A stretch of 64,000 bases of DNA, from the NCBI RefSeq assembly GCF_030704535.1, contig NC_081811.1, forward strand, positions 1,127,501 to 1,191,500. Direction: 5' to 3'. The notes under the pieces are model-generated. The model saw nothing but the letters and a program-made list of their open reading frames with translations. It searched no databases and had not been told where the DNA came from. Position 1 is the stretch's first letter, and each line of letters starts with the position of its first letter. Shown in pieces: positions 24,429 through 37,633 of this stretch. Position numbers and translations under genes: made by a program. Source of the DNA: Vitis vinifera. Lineage: Eukaryota; Streptophyta; Magnoliopsida; Vitales; Vitaceae.

Positions 24429-25466
24429 TCTTCCTCTTCTTAGAACAACTACTACTGTTCTATTGCTGAAGGTACCAAGGATGATTATTGTATATGTAGA
24501 GCAAACAAGCTGTCCCAACTGTGGCAAGCCACCATAAACTGAAAGTGATACCTTGCTCTGGATTCGGGATGAGCACAATTTTATGGACCCCAAAAAGAGA
24601 ACATCCATGTTTCATTATCCTCTTAACTATCATATTTTAAAATTTTATTTAGAAAATTTGGAAAAATAAAAATGGGATATTTAAAACGCATCAAATTACT
24701 TTTTAAATGTGAATGACTCATTCAATTATAATACTGATGAATAAAGTAAAGCTAAACTCTTGCACAGAAGGACATTCTTTTCAATGAATTCAAGGAAAGA
24801 ATAATTGTGGAATAAAGTAAAATCTAGTGAGAGGATCTCTATCTGGCAACAAAAACTCAAGGAAAGTATCATCTTGAGGAAATTAAAATAAAGAAAAGAA
24901 TAAATAATGAGTAAAATAAGAGAAAAATTATTTTGAGATTAATTAAAATTTTGAAAAATGAAAGAGATGTGTTGTTGCATATAAACATTTCAACAATTGA
25001 AAACCAATAAGCCACGATGGCTGAAATAAGGCTACATAAAATCATGCAAAAAGATGATGGTTTTCAATAAACCAACTCAAGGGAGCACTGTATCTATCTA
25101 GGAATGAAGTTAAATCTGTGCTAATAGAGATTTTTCTCAACAAGCGCAAGAAAAGCATAAGGAAAAACTCAAAACACATATATTCATACCTAAATAAATA
25201 AATAAATAAATCCCTGATCTTCCTTTTCCCTGGGGCATCTTGCTTTTTGTAAGCAAGGCTTATAATGGCTCAATTCAATTGTAACCACAAATTCAATAGT
25301 CCATCATATCATTTAATCACATAACATTTAATATAGAAGAAGACACTTGTACATAAACTTAATATCAATAAAATCTCTTCTCACCATCACTAAGAAGAAA
25401 CCACCCGCTAAAACATGGAATCCACAAGCCCAAAACAACGAAGTCAAATCTATGTAAGGCAAAACA
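24429..25466. other. Intergenic between ANK2a and ANK1b
   Basis: No gene was found. It holds the ANK2a leader/promoter and the 3' flank of ANK1b, with a short AAATAAAT run near 25190-25210. It is almost identical to 50823-51860. Confidence 0.6.
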
Positions 25467-28400
25467 TTAGAGAGGAGCCACCTTGTAGCTTCGCTGTGGC
25501 ACCTTCTTAAAAGTGGCCCACATAAGATCGAAGTACAGAGGAAACTGTGCCACGGCAAAGAAGATTACTGGAAGGCAGGTTACTGCATATACAAGAATGG
25601 CAGTGTATTGCAGTTTATCCATAAGGACAAAGTAATGTCCGGCACAGAAAGAGATTAGCATCGAAGCTATGGACACAAAGAGCGATGTCAAGCCTACTAG
25701 AAGTTTCCTTGGCAAGTAGATGCGAAAATCTCTCTCTTGGTATCGAGAGGTTAGAATGGCAAGAAACATGATCACAGCATTGACTGAGAAACAAAGCGCG
25801 ACAAGAGAAGATATGGCAAAAATGTCAAATGCCGGCTCGTCTTCTAGCGTTGGTGTTCCAACTTTTTCTTTCACCCCACCTGGCACAGTGGAAGACGTTG
25901 CAAAGGCCACGGTTGCAATGAGGGCTGCCACCACGGAGCATGACTCAGAGGTTTTGAATAGCCATTCACCACCAGCTTGGACAAGATCCATGTGTTTCTC
26001 GGTGAAGATATCCTTTGCAGTCTCACCCTTCTGGTTGCAGCGTACAAAGAAATGTTGTGGCACGGACCTCTTAACAAACTGCATAGTTCAAAGTTCAAAT
26101 TAACAAGGAAAAGGAAGAGTTCTTCATAAGTTTCTCCATCCGTTTTCTTTTTTTCTATATAGCAATATATCATATAATTTTACAAAATTAAAAACATTTA
26201 CGCATTTTGTCTGATCATAACTTTAAATATTCTAATTAATTTTCTTAAGAATCTGGTATTACTCGATTATCTAGAATGATGCAGCCAACAGAATGTAAAC
26301 TTCTGAACCTCACATTGTTCAGGCAATCATTTCAACCACAATTAGTAGTGTCCCTGAGAGTAGCAGGTTTAGGGTTTAATCCTCCTACCCCAATATATCG
26401 TACCCTTCATTTCTTATGGTCTACACCTTTTAAAATGGAAAGTTAATACTGAAATCATAATGGATAATTGCATACCTCGTACCACTTTATTTCCCACTGC
26501 ATCTGCAAAGCGGCACCAGGTATAAGCCAAGGCTTATTCTCTCCAAGCATTGCAGCCAGATGTAGTGCACTATTGCCATCTATGTCCACGTGCCGAAACA
26601 CGGCGTCCTTGAGGACTTTTCTTTTGACTAACAGCTCATAAACATGGGGTTGCCTGTACTCCACTGCCAACAACACAATGTTCTTTTTTTGGTAATCCTT
26701 GTCATGGATGGCCACTGGAAAAAGTTCTAGAATTCTCTCCACAATTTCCACCACACCATTCTTTGCTGCAACTAATAAGGGTGTCTCTTTTCTCTCCATT
26801 TCCGATGGTTTCTTCTTATCTGCCAATATCAGATGATTAAATTTTATTTATTAAGAAATTCTGACCACATAATGGATGACAAGTATTAGATCAAAGATAA
26901 AACTCTTGCCAAGAATAAATATAATTGCTAGAGATAACTGTTACCTTGTTCATTTTTCTTATTTTTACCATTGTCATTCTGTTTTCGCTGAGCTTCTGGT
27001 GAGCTTCGATCAGCGGGAGCTCCTTTATCTTCACCCTGTTGATTAGTTGCTGAAGAAGGTTGAGCTGCTGTGCCTCCCGGTAGATGCTGACTTTCTAAGG
27101 TGTTGTCAAAAGAAACACCATGATCATCCGAGATGCTGTAAGGTGTTGTGTCAGCATCTTTCTTCTGTGATGGTTGTTGAGGATTTCTTCCATTATCTTC
27201 GTACTCATAAAAAGAAGCATGACAAAGAAGTTCATCCAAGATCTGTGCAGCCCATACGTGCTTCTCTTTTTTCTGCCGGACCTTCTTTACGGCCTTAAAT
27301 CCTTAGTACCATCAGATATAACAACCTTTGAGAAAATTGAAGTCCTGCATACTGGACAATTGAAGTCTAAAGGATTGGTGTAAAGGATGGTATGGAAAGG
27401 CTTACCAAATCCGAGAATTACTAATATTGCCTTGAATACAAACTTGATTATATTAAAGCAAGTGTGGTAATTGGAGGGAATCAGTTGATGCCCTTGTGAC
27501 TGCAATTCTCCTTTCGCCTTCATGTTTGATTGGTTTCCTGAACAAAATAATTGGAAAATTCTATTTGAATTGTCACAACACAAAAATTAAAAAGGAAACA
27601 TAGAGATCATTACAAGCAACCTATAATGTGCAGAAACTTAGGCTATTTTACTAGCGGAAACCAACCCAAATGGTTCTTTCAGAGATCTTGTAATTGTTTT
27701 TTATATAATAAAAAAAATGACGCATTCAAAAGATATAGCCCAAAACAAATTTTAGAAACGTGTTGCTGAACATGTTCCTGCATTATTTTCACTTTTCATG
27801 TTCCTGGAAATGGAAGACAGTAGTATGCACTTCCTCTAGGAGATTGGTCCTTTACATTGCAAAATTGGATACAACCATGTGAGAGCTAGCAGAAAAATCT
27901 ATCCCTTTTTTTGTTGCATGTTGGCTCATTTTAATGTCTCAAAATATTCTTTTTCTGATCTTACAAAGGTTCTGAAGTGACATTTAATTTCAATGTAGGC
28001 TGCCCCCCATGCACAAGACAATGGTCCATAAGCTGCTCTGAGTATACTGTGATAATGCATATAGGAACAGCTCATGCTTTTTTTCTGAAGCCCATTAAAC
28101 ATAGATGCCAGATAGAGAAGATGATTGCTAACCACTGGGATCCTCCAGATCAGCTTGCCCACCAGTTCCTGGATCTTTTCCGGTATTAGCTGAAAATGGG
28201 AAGTAGCTTAATGACTACTTTTAGCATAGAGGGAAGTCGTAACAGAACATTCAAAAAGCAAGGCATCAGTTTAATGCTGCCAATTCACAGATCCATGGAT
28301 ATCACCATGCAAATAAGCCTATTGCTAAAGAGTACTACTACATGTACAGAGGCTTCGCATAAGAGATTCTCCGCGCTACACTCAATGAAAAGTGTCACCC

Positions 28401-30457
28401 TCTATTTTGCAGAAGATTATTTTATGTTCCCGAGTCTGTGAGAGAATCAATAGAGAGAACCTCTAAAACAAACTTTATTCCTCCTACCACTAAATATGTA
28501 TCTTTCTAGGCCAACATGCATAATTTACCTCAACTTAGGCTTGCACTGACTTCTTGCATTTCACGTTTCTATGATAGCTAAGCTGCTAACATCTCAGCAA
28601 AATAATTTATAACTGGGGATTTTTTTTTTCCTTTATAATGTTTTTAAAATTTTAAAACATAGTTAATGTACAACAAAAGAGATGATACTTACCATTGGTA
28701 GTCTTCTGATCTGATTGCTCAAGATTTGTGTTTGGACGGTTTCCAGGATCAACTGAAAATGGGGAGAGGCTCAGTGAGGGCTTTTTTATTAGAATACAGG
28801 AAATGGAAGTGCCAAGACAAATATATAAGAACAGTGCCTAATCCAGACCCGAATGAATTTAAGCCTGAAAGCCTAGCAAGAAATAACTTCAGTGAATTGG
28901 CCTGATGGCCCTAACTTCGAATGGAAGTAGACTGATTTTGATTTGTATTTGCAGTCTTCATAGAATATGTGAATTCAGGGTCGCATGCTTCGATGGTGCT
29001 CATCTAGTCTAAGATTAATAGATGGGAGGTCCCAGAAAAATCACCTCCCAAAGCAAAATTACTTATATGGTAAAACACTAAAACTACTTAGTTGGGACAA
29101 CATAAAATATGATTAAACAAATAAAAAGAAAAAGTGTAGTTCTATGATATCGTCACCCACATAGTATTGTCAAGGCCGACCAGGGCAATCGGAGGAAATT
29201 GATGCATGTTTGGTAGTTCTCTGGACATAGAGGATCCTTTTCTTCATCAAAAGTTTTTACGATAGCTTCCTCCTGCTTGAATGTTTCCTCCTCAAGCTTT
29301 TCAACAAATATACCTTGAAAATAACAGTCAATAGAGCAAAGTGAAAACTGTAGTTATGAGACAATGTTCATCATTGCCAAAATACATTTAAGGCCTTGTT
29401 TGTACAGGCTTTCAAAGAGAGAAAAGCTCTTTTACTCAAATGGAGTGTCAAAAAGATAAAATCCTATTCCCATGAAATCCACTTGATTTGCCACCAATCC
29501 CGTGCAGAGGATTGTGCTTAATTCACGTCTAGGCAGAACTGGAATACCAAAGTAAGGCCTATTGAGGAAAGGGAAATGTGCTGCCAGACATTATTTGAGG
29601 AAGGAAGTAGTTTTGAAGGAAAAGTGATTCTTACAGTGATATATGATGTTGGTGAACCATCGAAAATGACTCCCGCTTCTGAAAGCAGAATGTTTGGTGG
29701 CCAGGAGATGGAGAGGCGACAATCCTTGCTCATTTACGGAGTTAACAAGATTCTTGTACCGGCTAATTATTTGAAAAGCCAAATCTATCAAACACAATGA
29801 TAAATCTTTAATCAGATTATTTTCAAAGGATAAGATATACTTTAATCAGATTGAGTTGCTTATCGATATAGAGTTATTTTCAAAGGATAAGATATACTTT
29901 AATCAGATCATGAACAAGATTCTAGCAAAGCACTCACCAAAGTATTCTCCCGCGATGGCACAATGAAGAATGGTATCACCATCATTCCTCCTACAGTAAG
30001 TGTTGCCCTTATCCAATCCGCATATTTCATCGAGGCAAATAAAAGCTTCTTTCTTCCCATGTAGTGCAGCCAAGAAGAGAGGAGTCTCACTGTCATGGTT
30101 GCGGGCGCCAATCAGGTCCGGGAGTGCATCAGCAATGCACTTACACATCTCCATGCTCCCCATAGATGCTGCTAAATGGAGAATGGTATTCCCTCGCTCA
30201 TTTTGTATCTTGAGAACCTCCTTGACCTTAGCTTTACCCCGGATAATGAGTAGTAGCTGTTCCACAATACGCGCTTGGTCATCAGAAACTGCTACATGTA
30301 ATGCTGTGTCCCCTGATTTTGTGATTTTGGCCATGTGAACTTCTTCATTTTCCTTATATATGTTCACAACTTCATCCCATTTACCCTGCATGGCACTTCT
30401 GAACAGTTTCTTTTTAATCACCTCCATATTTTGTCTTGTCTCCCGAGTAGAAGCCAT
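25467..30457 (-). CDS. ANK1b: complete ankyrin-repeat/PGG membrane protein (ACD6/ITN1-like)
   Basis: Eight exons give an uninterrupted product of 775 residues: 29938-30457, 29635-29784, 29161-29313, 28693-28752, 27406-27537, 26945-27301, 26476-26819 and 25467-26078. Internal junctions are phase 1 except the last, which is phase 0. N-terminal ankyrin repeats span about residues 48-215. A hydrophilic linker rich in Gln/Ser/Asp follows (about 340-457). A second ankyrin block (TPLLVAAKNG, NIVLLAVEYR, SALHLAAMLG) comes before the PGG domain, with PGG at 638-640 and four membrane spans near 619-637, 656-680, 698-723 and 732-759. Family members such as ACD6 and ITN1 act at membranes in defence or salt/ABA responses; the role of this gene is inferred only. 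The acceptor before GATTTAAGGCC at 27301 is needed for frame. An extra exon-like block at 27965-28189 is skipped. Confidence 0.92.
27965..28189 (-). other. Exon-like 75-codon block in ANK1b intron
   Basis: Counterpart of 498-722, still open in phase 0 with splice-like borders and a few amino-acid changes (for example Tyr to Cys). Its phase does not fit the flanking exons 28693-28752 and 27406-27537. Confidence 0.5.
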
Positions 30458-32452
30458 TTTTCCTGTCTTCTTCTTAATGTAAACTACTTCTGGGAACTTA
30501 ATTTGGATGGAAAAGAATGGGGTAAGGATGATGATATTTATGCTGTTTAGTAAAGTATGTTTGGATTATAAAATTCAAAAGAAGTTAGCATGGTAGGACT
30601 GAGATAAAAGGATTTCTACTTTATCTTGCATCGAAATGGCTAAAGAACATATGATGAAATATTCCTAACTGCTAAACCAAGAAACCTTTCTGCTTTAGCC
30701 ACAATCCTCTTGACGTGTCACCCACATTTAAATACAAAAGTCTGCTGTTCACAACCGTTTTTTTTTTTTTTTTACTATTAATTGCATATTGTCTTTACTC
30801 TCTCTCTCTCTCTCTCCCACATATAAATACAAAAGTCTGCCGTTCACAACCTTTTTTTTTTTTTTTTTACTATTAATTGCATATTGTTTTTACTCTCTCT
30901 CTCTCTCTCTCTCCCACATATAAATACAAAAGTCTGCAGTTCACAACCTTTTTTTTTTTTTTTTACTATTAATTGCATATTGTTTTTACTCTCTCTCACC
31001 CACATTTAAATACAAAAGTCTGCAGTTCACAACCTTTTTTTTTTTACTATTAATTGCATATTGTTTTTATTCTCTCTCTCTCCCACATTTAAATACAGAA
31101 GTATGCAGTTCACAACCTTTTTTTATACTATTAATTGCATATTTTTTTTACTCTCTCTCTCTCTATATATATATACTTTTTAGATTTAGAGCTAGCTAAG
31201 ATCTTGACGTACATTATTTTTTATATTCATGCACTTGATTGATTTTCCCCTATTAATTAAACTCATAATATTTCAAATTTATTTTCTTCAACATCATGAC
31301 TGTGTGGCCTTTTTCTTTTCCAAAATGCATCCTTATCTCATTTAAAGTAAGATAAGAGAAATAAAAAGAAAGTGAATGCAACAGAAGCTTTGCAATGCAC
31401 ATAGTCAAAAGCAAATGTCTAGTGCAATTAATAAAATGGTGGAATATGTGAATGGGAAGCAGGGCTTTAGATTGGCTACCTTTCTTTTCTTTTGATTTTA
31501 TCACCTTCTCTCCCTTTTTCTGGTCAAAGAAAGGGCAGTGTCATATTCTTAGACTTGATTTACATGATCTGTTGAATATATAAATATTTATACCTACCTG
31601 CACACCATAGTGATAGATGAAGATATGACCATATCACCATGCAACTTGGGGGAATTGGTAAAGTTGATTATTAACGCAAGCCCAATCTTATTGAAGAAAC
31701 AATCAAATTCAATTTAAATTCAACCCAAACTCTAATATAAGGTACTTGACCCTAGTTTAACCCAATCTCATTTTTCTAAATTCGGTTTAAATTCGAGTTA
31801 GTCAAGTTAAACTCAGATTGATCGAGTTAAATTCAAATTGGTTGTATTGATTAGGTTATAAGATTCAAAATACATTCATAGTGGTGTAAAAAAAAATCTA
31901 TATATTTATATCAAAATTTAAAAATATAAATAATATAAAATTTTAATATAATAATAAAATAATAAAAATAAACTTATATATTTTTTATTAAAAATGTAAA
32001 AGCACATAATATAAGTATAATTTGGTTTTTTTTTCTTTAAAATCTAAAAGAAAAATGAATATTATCATATAAGATAATAAAATTATAAATATTATAAAAA
32101 TATTAAATCAAATTCGAGTTAAACTCGATTTGTTTGAATATTGACCCAAACTCAATCCAAATTGAGTTTCAATTGTAAAAACTTAACTCAATTTCAATTT
32201 GAATAATGAAAATGTTTATCCAAATCCATCCGAGCATCGGGTCCGACTCATGTTGGGTATCAGGTTGGGTTGGGTTAACACTTCGAAATTGCACCCCTAG
32301 CTATGGAGCAAAGAAAACAAACCGCAACAAATATTGAGATATAGGACAAAGGAAAAAAAACAACTAGCAACAAATTTGGAAGTTTATCTATCCCCAAAAT
32401 ACTAAAAACCTCAATAGCCACACCCATTAGGGCATTCCTCATGAACATTAAC
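30458..32452. other. Intergenic: ANK1b 5' flank to CLH-A2 3' flank
   Basis: No gene was found. It matches 2930-5094, with a shorter minisatellite of more regular units and the same AT-rich degenerate repeat at about 31670-32300. Confidence 0.6.
30721..31175. repeat. Minisatellite, ANK1b 5' flank
   Basis: About five units of roughly 85-90 bp each hold a poly-T run, ACTATTAATTGCATATTG, a (CT)n tract, CCCACATATAAATACAAAAG or CATTTAAATAC, and CTGCAGTTCACAACC. It resembles unit 3 far more than unit 1. Confidence 0.9.
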
Positions 32453-33497
32453 TTATGGTTCTGAGTCCTCCATAACCTCAAGCTTGACAGGAGCAATACC
32501 AGGTTCATCAACAATGGCGTCCAGGTCTCCAGTCTCCCCTTCCAAATGAGCCATCAGCATGGCCACGACAAGCCCACCTACACACTCCATCATCGATGTT
32601 TTATCACCCTTCCCACTCTTGCACATGGAACCCATAATCGCCCCAATGGATGTTCCAATGCAATTGGTGCAATAATCATCATCTAACATGTCCATGTGAC
32701 CATAATCTGGAATAACAAAGCCAAGGCAATTATCCTTGCACTCGTTGAAAAACTCCGCGTAGTTGAGCCCATCAGGAGCACAAGAACATGGTATGCAGCC
32801 GATGACAGACTCGCCCCCAAGACCCGTACCGATTACCATAACCGGGATATCCAGAATGAAGGAATGAGGGACACCAGTTAGGATCTTTGGACACATTTTC
32901 ATGCATTTATTTGCCCCAGCAACCGGGTCTATACCTATTAGGGTTAAGAACTTGAGATTCATGGATACGTTGGCATTCCCCAGTGCAAGAGCAAATGCTA
33001 GATAACCCCCTCTGCTATGGCCTGCAAGGGCGAGCCTGCTTAGGTCTGGAACAACATTTTCTGGGAGCACAGATTGAAGGCCTGAGCTTAACCAGTTGGC
33101 GACTTCCGCTGCAGAGTTGATATCCGGTCGGCCGTACAAAGAACATAGGCTGAGTAACTAGACAAACCATCAACCATTGCATAATATTAGTTGATTTTGA
33201 AAGAATGTAAAAAAAAAAATAAAAAAATAAGGGAAAAGGGAGTTGGACAGATACCCTAGGAGCCACAACAATATCTCCATGAGAAGAAATATGCTCAAGG
33301 AGGTTCGTATAGCAGCAGGGGCAGATGTTGTAGCCATGAAGAAACAGGAGAACTGGGTATGTTCCTTCAGTGTCTGGTGTTACAATAAACAATGTCTTTG
33401 GAGCGTTACAAGTTGTTATGGGTTTCGCTGTGTAGTTTCCTCGCTTAAAAACATCTGTTGCTGCCGCCGGTGCAGGCCTAGCTTCTAACGCTGCCAT
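32453..33497 (-). CDS. CLH: CLH-A2: chlorophyllase
   Basis: Exons are 33255-33497 and 32453-33157, with a 97-nt intron and a 315-residue product. The triad Ser129, Asp158 and His235 is intact. One notable change is Tyr75 to Asp in SSHGYIVVAP, a hydrophobic strand segment conserved in the other two CLH-A copies and in CLH-B2 (Phe in CLH-B1). Other differences from CLH-A1 include Ala16 to Val, Lys21 to Asn and Val to Met near the C-terminus (LEVMEDSEP, shared with CLH-A3). The gene looks intact, but the Asp change could affect folding. Confidence 0.92.
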
Positions 33498-34045
33498 TGC
33501 TCTCCCTCTCCCTCTCTCTCGGCATGTTGAAACACACAGGCGGTCTTATCCTATAATGGGTGGAGGATCGGCGTTCACGCCCCACATGGTGATCCAGTGC
33601 CATATTTTTCTATTCTAAATAATAAAAAATATGTTGATTGATAATAAAGGGTTTTGTCAAAAATATACTGATTCTAAATACTAATAGCATTCATATAAAA
33701 AATAGATTATTCTTCAAACAATAACATAGAAAATGTCAAATTCAAATGAGAATTATTTCATTCCTTTTAACCAATTAATTCTAATAAAAAAACATGTTTA
33801 AGCTCCAATCACCCGATATTTCCTTCACACGCAACCTTGCGACATGAGTTTGAAGAAATATGCAATAGAGCTTCAAACTATCAGAAGTGTAGAACTTAGA
33901 ACACGCAAAATATGTAGTGTTTGTGCTGCATTCAATCTGCATAATTAATGGGATTCAGCAAAACCCCATTAGTTATACTTATACCTTTATCTCCATCTCC
34001 ATTTATATTTGTTTGAGGTTTTAGCTCAAACTCTTATGATTTAAC

Positions 34046-34360
34046 TAATGTTTGGTTGGCGAAAAATTTGAGGAAAAATGTAAAAGAAAAAAAATAAAGA
34101 TGAAAAGTATTAAAAAAAAAATTAAAAAAGTAGATTTAAAGTCATAAATTTTTTTTTAAGTGTTACTTTAAACCCATTTAACTTACTTTTCCACTTCTAC
34201 GTGAACATAAAATAATTTTAAAGTGAATAAAATTTTAATTAATTTTAAATATATTTTAATTTATTTCATATTTTTTCATAATAAAACTAAACATAAAAAA
34301 ATTATTTTCATAGGTATTTTTTTTCTTTGCTTTGTACTATTAAGAACTAAACACACCCTA
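34046..34360. mobile_element. MITE, TGTTTGGTT family, unit 2
   Basis: Orthologous copy of 6685-6994 with the same ends. Confidence 0.5.
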
Positions 34361-34679
34361 AATGAACTTGGGGGAATATTCTTGGCTAAAATGTCACCTT
34401 AAACTTTATTTTTAAAAACATAGCATCTATGTTTCAATTAAAGATTAATCTTTGAAATGGTCCCCACCCCAAAATTTAAAAAAAAAAAAAAACTTTATTT
34501 TTAAAAACATAGCATCTATATTTCAATTAAAGATTAACCTTTGAAATGGTCCCCCCACCCCGAAACAAAACTAGGAAAGTGACCCAAGCCAAGAATGACA
34601 AATTTTAATAAAGACAGTTTGGCTGCACTTTGCAATGAGCTAGGACAGTATTATTGATCTTCATGCAACAATTCCTAGT

Positions 34680-34930
34680 GAAAAAATTAGAGGGAAAAAA
34701 AAAAAGACACAAATTTAACGTGGTTAGATAGATTGCCTACGTCTACAAGAATAGGAAAGAAGATTTTCAGTATATTTAAATTAGGGTTACATAAAAGGGT
34801 ATTTATACTAACCCTCAGGTATTAAAATTTCAAAAATACTCTTGAACTATACTACATGGGTATTTGCCCCTTTTTCTCTATATGTTTTTCACTCAATATA
34901 AGCCACATACTACAAGTATCTTGGGTTTCA
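34680..34930. mobile_element. Possible copia-type LTR fragment, unit 2
   Basis: Counterpart of 7255-7560; it reads ACACAAATTTAACGTGGTT, closer to the usual copia LTR wording. No ends were found. Confidence 0.35.
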
Positions 34931-37633
34931 TCTTCAATGGGTGTGTCCTTTTCTTTCTTTGAACAGAAAGAATAATAATAAGTATAGACAAAAGCATATT
35001 GTATGGATGATATGGATCGATCCTTTCATATTTGCATTCTCTGATTTCTCTTTCAGATATTTTAGCACCTATATATTGGTTAACCTTGAAGGGGACACAA
35101 AGGATTTGGGTGTCATTCTCAAAAGAATTAACCTTTCTTGTCTCTCATAAAATTTGTGCTAAATCCAAGTAATCATCTTGGATTCATAAATAATGGTTAA
35201 TTTTAAGTGATCTTAGACTCACAATGCGATAAGGAAAGGTTTAGTAAGAGCAAGTTTAAAAGCTTCGAGGGGTTAGCACCTCCCAATACAACCCTGAGAT
35301 GAGATGATAAATAAGTTTGATGGATGTCTTACTTTTCATGGAGCAAGTGTTTAAATACAAAAAAATACTCACACAAATGACCACTAAAATAGAAACAAAC
35401 CAACTACGTAAATGAATGACCCATATCTCATGCAGCTCACTAGCAACTAAAGACTAGGACAAATAATTAAAATGTAATGAATGCATATCTTCATCTATTT
35501 AATTAATAAAATAAAAGTTATAAAAAAATACTTAATACATATTCTTAAGCCCATGAGCAGGTTATCTTTTATCATAGACTACCTTAATCTTCGACCATCC
35601 TAAAGCATTTCGTCTTGATCATTTGACTATCCATCAAGTGAAACGGTTCCTCACTAAAGAAAACCAAAGTTCCACTCCAACCAAGGAAAGAGATAAATCA
35701 CATCTTGGCCAAATGTCAATCCTCCTAGTTTGACTATATGATGAAGTTACTCAATATATATATATATATTATGTTTTTCATCAATTATTAATTTATATTT
35801 TTTGGGGCCTTCAAATATTTTTGAAAATATTATTATTTTATGTATTTAGTGAGTTATTAACTTAGTATACTAGTCCAAGTTGGAATCGAAAAAATTCATT
35901 ATTTAAATGAAATTATTAATTTATGAAGGTTTTACTGTAATGTTTCAATCGTACATATAGGGAGCAAAGGTTTCATATTGTTATAGTTTATTTGGTTGAC
36001 TACAAATAACTCATCAATAGAGAGCATTACCCCCCTAAAGAAAAATAGTTCTTAGTCTTTTACAAATTTTTACTTATGTCATTAATTTGGTAAATTCTCA
36101 TCTCATCTATAGAAAATATTGTTAATAAAACAAGCTCATAGTATTATAGCATAAGATTGTACTTCTACATGGTAGCATACTATTATTGTCGACAATTACA
36201 CTTTAGTCCATTATTTTTGAAAAATTATACCAACACCCGATGAGCAGCCTGATTAGAGCAAGACCACGCTTTTGACCAACTATGACCATTGACGTATAGG
36301 TGATTGTTAATTGTCGCCATTGAAAATTTAATGAAAATCCTTAAAATACCCTCAATTACCTTATTTAATATAAAATGCCTAAAATACCCCTTAAACCTTA
36401 TCTTACATAACCTTACCTCATCACATTAATAAAATTTTATTCCAAAAGAATTGAAATTAAAATTTTGACAAATATAATGATTAAATGAAGTTAATATTTG
36501 GACAAATATCATGAACGTCTTCCTCGATTCCTCTCCTGTAACAAAAGAAGAAGGATGTTTGTAGTCATCTAACTAGCAAACCTATTTCCAACGTTACCCC
36601 ACCAACGACAATTTTCACCAACACACAACTTTAGTGTATAAATTTTGATGGCCCATAGCCTTATAAGCTAGAGGAATTAATGAACAAAGGAAAGCCCCAT
36701 ATGAATGTTGACGACCATTGTGCTCGGCAAATTAGGTCCTACTTAATAACCATCTTTTAAAATAGTTTCCTATTTCTCCAAAAAAAAAAAAAAGGAAAAA
36801 AATATATTTAACAACCAAAAAAACAGGAAACAATTTTTTTATTTCTAAAAACATAAAACAATTTTCTATTTCTAAAACCAGAAAATATAATATTTTAAAA
36901 TAATACATTTTAATTGTTTTAAGTTTTTTTTTTTTTTCTTTTTTAAGATTGTTTAAAAATAATTATATAAATATAAAGAATAACTAAAAATAAAGTATTA
37001 TGGATAAAAATTATTTTTAAAAACATATTTAAAAACAAAGAAAATTAACAAGTTAAAAATATTTCAAGGTTTCAAATAAAATTTTGATTTACAAAATATG
37101 ATAAAATTATTTTTCTAAACCGTTTCCAAAAATACTCCTCAAACATAGTCTTTCCACACGCCTTCATATGTTATTTGCTCCCAAAGGTATATATACCAAG
37201 TACTAGAATAATGCAAATTCCAATTAATCAATGGTGCTTTAGCTGAGTTGGATGGCAGTGTACTGCCAAGTGAAACCTCCAAAAGTATTGATCACAGTAC
37301 TGAAAGCCAAGAATCATTGTACTGCATTTTTATTATCAATTAAGCATTGCCATGTAAGAGAAAAAACAAACATAATAATTGGAAACAATTAATGATCATC
37401 TATTGAGACCCTATCAAAAATGACCTAATCCACATGTGATGTTCTTATAATATGGAACACCCAATCCCCCATTCTTAGTCTAACACAAATGATGGGTCTT
37501 GAGAATAGTAGAGGTCATTAGCAATACAACACAGTTTCGTTTATTTGAATCTTTGTTCCCAAAGACGAACCGAAAAAAAAAAAAAAAAAATCTGCTGTCA
37601 CACTCCTTATAGCATTACAAAGAATCCATGATT

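Larger units (their letters stand above)
1..27463. repeat. Tandem segmental duplication, unit 1
   Basis: Bases 1-14553 and about 21917-27463 match unit 2 almost base for base, apart from insertions. Unit 1 alone has the hAT element at 8780-10044, the TAA-array/LTR-like block from 14554, ANK3 and the 3' half of ANK2. The limits are drawn where the window happens to begin and do not mark the true duplication breakpoint. Equivalent landmarks (ANK1 start codons at 2929 and 30457) are 27528 bp apart. Confidence 0.9.
33498..37633. other. Long intergenic region between CLH-A2 and CLH-B2
   Basis: No gene was found. It has the same skeleton as 6141-11572: the MITE (34046-34360), the doubled 65-bp repeat, the copia-LTR-like piece (about 34680-34930) and the AT-rich block (about 36735-37145). 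It keeps the empty hAT site near 36145-36152. It also lacks a short stretch after TGTTGACGACCATTGTGC present in units 1 and 3. Confidence 0.75.

Noticed and set aside
24429-24608. 60-codon N-terminal extension of ANK2a
   Set aside because: The frame is open, but homologous genes start at the internal Met (MAFVVDTEQ) and the extension shows no family motif.
27291-27293. Acceptor immediately before GCCGTAAAG for the ANK1b linker exon
   Set aside because: It gives the wrong phase after the preceding exon; the upstream acceptor before GATTTAAGGCC keeps frame and matches ANK2.
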